From an uncultured bacterium (lineage in GTDB: Bacteria; Bacillota_I; Bacilli_A; Acholeplasmatales; Anaeroplasmataceae), in NCBI GenBank assembly GCA_949291115.1, contig CASETY010000004.1, positions 1 to 64,000 on the forward strand: a stretch of 64,000 bases of DNA. The letters are read 5' to 3'. A model generated the notes under the pieces. That model was not told the origin of the DNA and ran no database searches. It saw only the letters and a program-made list of their open reading frames with translations. Each line of letters begins with the position of its first letter. The first letter of the stretch is position 1. Position numbers and translations under genes: made by a program. Below are positions 61,943-64,000 of the stretch, in pieces.

Positions 61943-63176
61943 ATACTCCATAACTTGGCCAAACTCTTTGAGGAACCTTGATAGAATCTTTGTCAGAAGC
62001 AGAACTATATTTACCATTAGTTGTTACATATATTTCTTCATTAAACCAAGCACTATCTTTAAGTTTAGTTAAATTGTTAGAAGCAGCTAAGCCAATTTCA
62101 ACGCCGTTACATGAAATAATAATATTACCGTTAAAAGATGTCATACTATCAGTAACATTATCATACATAGAAGTTACATATATTTGATCGGTATATTTAG
62201 CCACTCTATCAATAAAATCTTGGGTAGGGAAATCATTCTTATAATTGGTAGTATATTGTTTATTACCAGCACAACAACAAACACAAACAATCGCAGGTTT
62301 TATTTTTCTTAAAAGACAATCATTTGAAGAAGTTTTTGAACCGTGATGACCTGCCTTAAATAAATCAACTTCTGGTAAAGTTTTAGCTTCGCTAGAATCA
62401 TCATAATAAGCAGCTAAAGCTTCTTCACCTTCTTTTTCTAAGTCACCTGTTAACATGAAATGATGATCATCATAGTTAAACATCGTACAAACTGAATAAT
62501 TATTTTCGTTACTGCTCGTTTCAAAATAGAATTTATTATATAAAATATCCATAGTTATATTATTATTTTCATCCAATATAAAAGTGGAAGAAGCACCATT
62601 TGAATTACTAAAACATTCAGCAGCTGTCATTATATTAGTACCATTTTCTTCAATATAATCAATAGCTGTTAAGAAATCTTTATATATTTGTGTGGATTTG
62701 TTGGTAAGATTATTATAAATAAAGTTATCTACTTCATAATTATATAAAATACCAGTTCTTGAATCACCAGATTTATTACCAACAAAAGCGGAAATGTGAT
62801 CACTATCGCCATGAGTCGCAATAACATATTCTAGAGTATTATCAGTAACATAATTATCTAGATAATCACTAATATAAGTAGCACTATTTTTTTCACTACC
62901 AGCATCAATTAATATATCAGTATCGCCAGCTTTAATATAAATTGAATCACCAGTAGAATCGTTGCCAAGTTCTATGAAATGAATACTAAATTCCTCATAA
63001 GTAACTCCTTCTAAAACATCTGTTTGATTTTCATTTAAATTTAACAATATATTAATTTTTGTCTTTAAGTTAAAGATATTAAAGTAGTAAAGAATAAATA
63101 AAATAATTACCACAATTATTAATATTGATAAAATATAAATATTAACTTTTCTCTTTCTTTTTCTTTGTTTTGCCAT
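61941..63176 (-). CDS. Membrane-anchored ComEC-like metallo-beta-lactamase-fold protein
   Basis: 411 residues. A basic N-terminus (KQRKRKRK) and one membrane helix (about 12-34) anchor an extracytoplasmic MBL domain. The metal motif is ATHGDSDHISAF (HxDxDH, about 116-121), with further ligands in LTGDLE and KAGHHGSKTSS, as in the C-terminal domain of ComEC and its stand-alone relatives. It lacks the ComEC channel. It may be an extracellular nuclease or phosphodiesterase. Start ATG (MAKQRK) has AGGGTG 6 nt upstream. Confidence 0.82.
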   Translation of the reverse strand: MAKQRKRKRKVNIYILSILIIVVIILFILYYFNIFNLKTKINILLNLNENQTDVLEGVTYEEFSIHFIELGNDSTGDSIYIKAGDTDILIDAGSEKNSATYISDYLDNYVTDNTLEYVIATHGDSDHISAFVGNKSGDSRTGILYNYEVDNFIYNNLTNKSTQIYKDFLTAIDYIEENGTNIMTAAECFSNSNGASSTFILDENNNITMDILYNKFYFETSSNENNYSVCTMFNYDDHHFMLTGDLEKEGEEALAAYYDDSSEAKTLPEVDLFKAGHHGSKTSSNDCLLRKIKPAIVCVCCCAGNKQYTTNYKNDFPTQDFIDRVAKYTDQIYVTSMYDNVTDSMTSFNGNIIISCNGVEIGLAASNNLTKLKDSAWFNEEIYVTTNGKYSSASDKDSIKVPQRVWPSYGV

Positions 63177-63255
63177 AAATATCACCCTATATATTTGTTC
63201 ATATATTATAATTCTCTTTAATTATATTTGCAAGTCTAAAAAAAATAAATTAATA

Positions 63256-63281
63256 AATAGCTTAATAAGGCTATTTTTCTA
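63256..63281. terminator. Small hairpin with flanking A and T runs
   Basis: AATAGC(TTAATAAG)GCTATT followed by TTTCT, between the divergent MBL gene and the mntP promoter. No gene ends here, so it may only insulate the promoter. Confidence 0.4.
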
Positions 63282-63295
63282 AAATTAAAAAACGA

Positions 63296-63324
63296 TTGAC
63301 TAATTAGGATATTTAGTGTATACT
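63296..63324 (+). promoter_or_regulatory. Promoter of the mntP transcription unit
   Basis: TTGACT (63296-63301), 17-bp spacer, TATACT (63319-63324). The riboswitch begins about 10 bp downstream. Confidence 0.75.
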
Positions 63325-63333
63325 TTTATTAAT

Positions 63334-63415
63334 TTAAGGGAGTAGTTCGCTACTTGTAGTTACTTAGTCTACATAATGGTTTATCCAGGCTTAGTATTAA
63401 AGAACGAGACTTATG
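63334..63415 (+). ncRNA. yybP-ykoY (Mn2+) riboswitch aptamer
   Basis: The conserved 5' strand TAAGGGAGTAG (63335-63345) and 3' strand CGAGACTTA (63405-63413) match the two docking loops and closing P1 (TAAG/CTTA) of the yybP-ykoY class. Between them are hairpins GTAG-TTCG-CTAC and TGTAG/CTACA. The element precedes a MntP-type manganese exporter, the canonical target gene of this riboswitch. Mn2+ binding should stabilise P1 and prevent the overlapping terminator from forming, so it is an ON switch. Confidence 0.82.
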
Positions 63416-63449
63416 CTTTTTTAGCATAGTTTTCGTTCTTATTTTTTTG
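63399..63449 (+). terminator. Riboswitch expression-platform terminator
   Basis: AAGAACGA-GAC-TTATGCT pairs with AGCATA-GTT-TTCGTTCTT, then a T-run (63442-63448). Its 5' arm contains the GAGACTTA that also forms the aptamer 3' strand, so the two structures exclude each other. Confidence 0.85.
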
Positions 63450-63458
63450 GAGGAATTT

Positions 63459-64000
63459 ATGGATTATTTAAATGTGTTTATAACTTCACTTTCAATGTCA
63501 ATGGACGCTTCTACTGTAGGGGCAGTTGATGGTGTAAAAGAAAGTGGTATGAAGATTAAAAAGAAAATATTAATTGCTTTTTTATTTGGATTCTTACAGT
63601 TTTTAATGCCACTGATTGGTTATTTTATAGGCTATAGTTTTAAAGAATATGTTGTTTCTTATATACCATATATTGCTTTTAGTTTATTGTTTTTATTAGC
63701 TTTGAAATCATTTATTGATTTTCTTAAAAGTAGAAATAATGAAGAAATAACAAAAGAAAAAATATCATTTAAAGAAATAATAATTCAAGGTATTGCTACT
63801 TCAATTGATGCATTTTCCATTGGTTTTGTTTTCTTAAATTATGGAATAAAAGATGCGATGATAACTTTTGTTATTATTGGGATAGTTACTTTTATTCTTT
63901 CTTTTATAACGATTAATTTAGGTAATTTGATTGCTTCTAAATTGGAAAAATATAGTGGTTTAATTTCGGCTTTAATTTTTTTAGCTGTAGGCATTAAAAT
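63459..64000 (+). CDS. mntP: MntP-family manganese efflux pump (partial, cut by window end)
   Basis: The first 180 residues are in the window. Membrane helices repeat the MntP pattern: the N-terminal TSLSMSMDASTVGAVDG with a conserved Asp in SMSMDA, and the second repeat IIIQGIATSIDAFSIGFVF with SIDAFS. Six helices are expected in total. RBS GGAGGA is 5 nt before the ATG. The yybP-ykoY element upstream ties expression to Mn2+. The 3' end is outside the window. Confidence 0.92.
   Translation, partial: MDYLNVFITSLSMSMDASTVGAVDGVKESGMKIKKKILIAFLFGFLQFLMPLIGYFIGYSFKEYVVSYIPYIAFSLLFLLALKSFIDFLKSRNNEEITKEKISFKEIIIQGIATSIDAFSIGFVFLNYGIKDAMITFVIIGIVTFILSFITINLGNLIASKLEKYSGLISALIFLAVGIK

Overview
This window is the replication-origin neighbourhood of a very AT-rich, low-GC Firmicute. 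The block rnpA-rpmH (minus strand) | DnaA boxes | dnaA-dnaN-yaaA-recF-gyrB-gyrA (plus strand) has the classic Bacilli order. Several genes end in TGA (tilS, ftsH, the membrane protein at 10034), so TGA is a true stop and this is not a code-4 Mollicute. The MEP-pathway gene ispE, an S66 LD-carboxypeptidase, RNA polymerase delta (rpoE), RqcP, CIRCE-type operators, superoxide reductase and pyruvate formate-lyase together suggest an anaerobic, fermentative Bacilli lineage, probably an uncultured gut clade near Erysipelotrichales/RF39/Acholeplasmatales. That placement is inference.

Layout. 1-1386: an inverted-repeat element, a small membrane protein and a secreted protein. 1388-5724 (minus): MacB-like ABC exporter, dusB, maf. 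5882-10885 (plus): tilS-hpt-ftsH-rqcP and a membrane protein. 10949-19069 (mostly minus): two Hsp20 genes under a CIRCE-flanked promoter, an AlbA_2 protein, SRP RNA, corA, a thioredoxin-reductase-like flavoprotein, tadA-tdk, rpmE, tRNA-Gly (plus), and a four-gene Lrp/transposase-derived/unknown operon. 19151-20671 (plus): LD-carboxypeptidase, an unusual tRNA with a CAG anticodon, a PPC/DUF296 protein. 20716-36326 (minus): AEC transporter, mnmE, an anchored surface protein, a DUF523 protein, purA, an FAD dehydrogenase, mfd, pth-prs, ispE-rsmA-rnmV-HD phosphohydrolase. 36424-36996 (plus): pduL-type phosphotransacylase. 37041-45877 (minus): a two-component system with a small RNA or leader upstream, rpoE, dnaX-ebfC-recR with two flanking genes, jag-yidC-rnpA-rpmH. 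45990-48150: a bipartite oriC around dnaA. 48154-61879 (mostly plus): dnaN to gyrA, a nuclease-helicase fusion, HIT protein, desulfoferrodoxin, and a pyruvate formate-lyase cluster. 61941-64000: a membrane-anchored MBL-fold protein (minus), then a yybP-ykoY manganese riboswitch and mntP (plus, cut by the window end). Most genes are co-directional with the replication forks leaving oriC.

Metabolic reading: PflA/PFL would make acetyl-CoA and formate from pyruvate, and PduL could convert acetyl-CoA to acetyl phosphate for ATP generation. Desulfoferrodoxin and a thioredoxin-fold protein sit beside the oxygen-sensitive PFL.

The most striking observation is that pyruvate formate-lyase is encoded as two proteins. 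A 675-residue core carries the active-site Cys-Cys but no glycyl-radical domain. A separate 76-residue protein follows with its own ribosome-binding site and carries that domain. The break is an in-frame 18-nt stop/Shine-Dalgarno/start cassette in the linker. Other notable signals are a small RNA (or leader) with two CUCUCCC motifs upstream of the two-component system, a hairpin lying between the Shine-Dalgarno sequence and the start codon of the surface-protein gene, a CAG tRNA lacking the long variable arm expected of leucine tRNAs, a thioredoxin-reductase homologue without redox cysteines, and a transposase-derived gene fixed in an operon.
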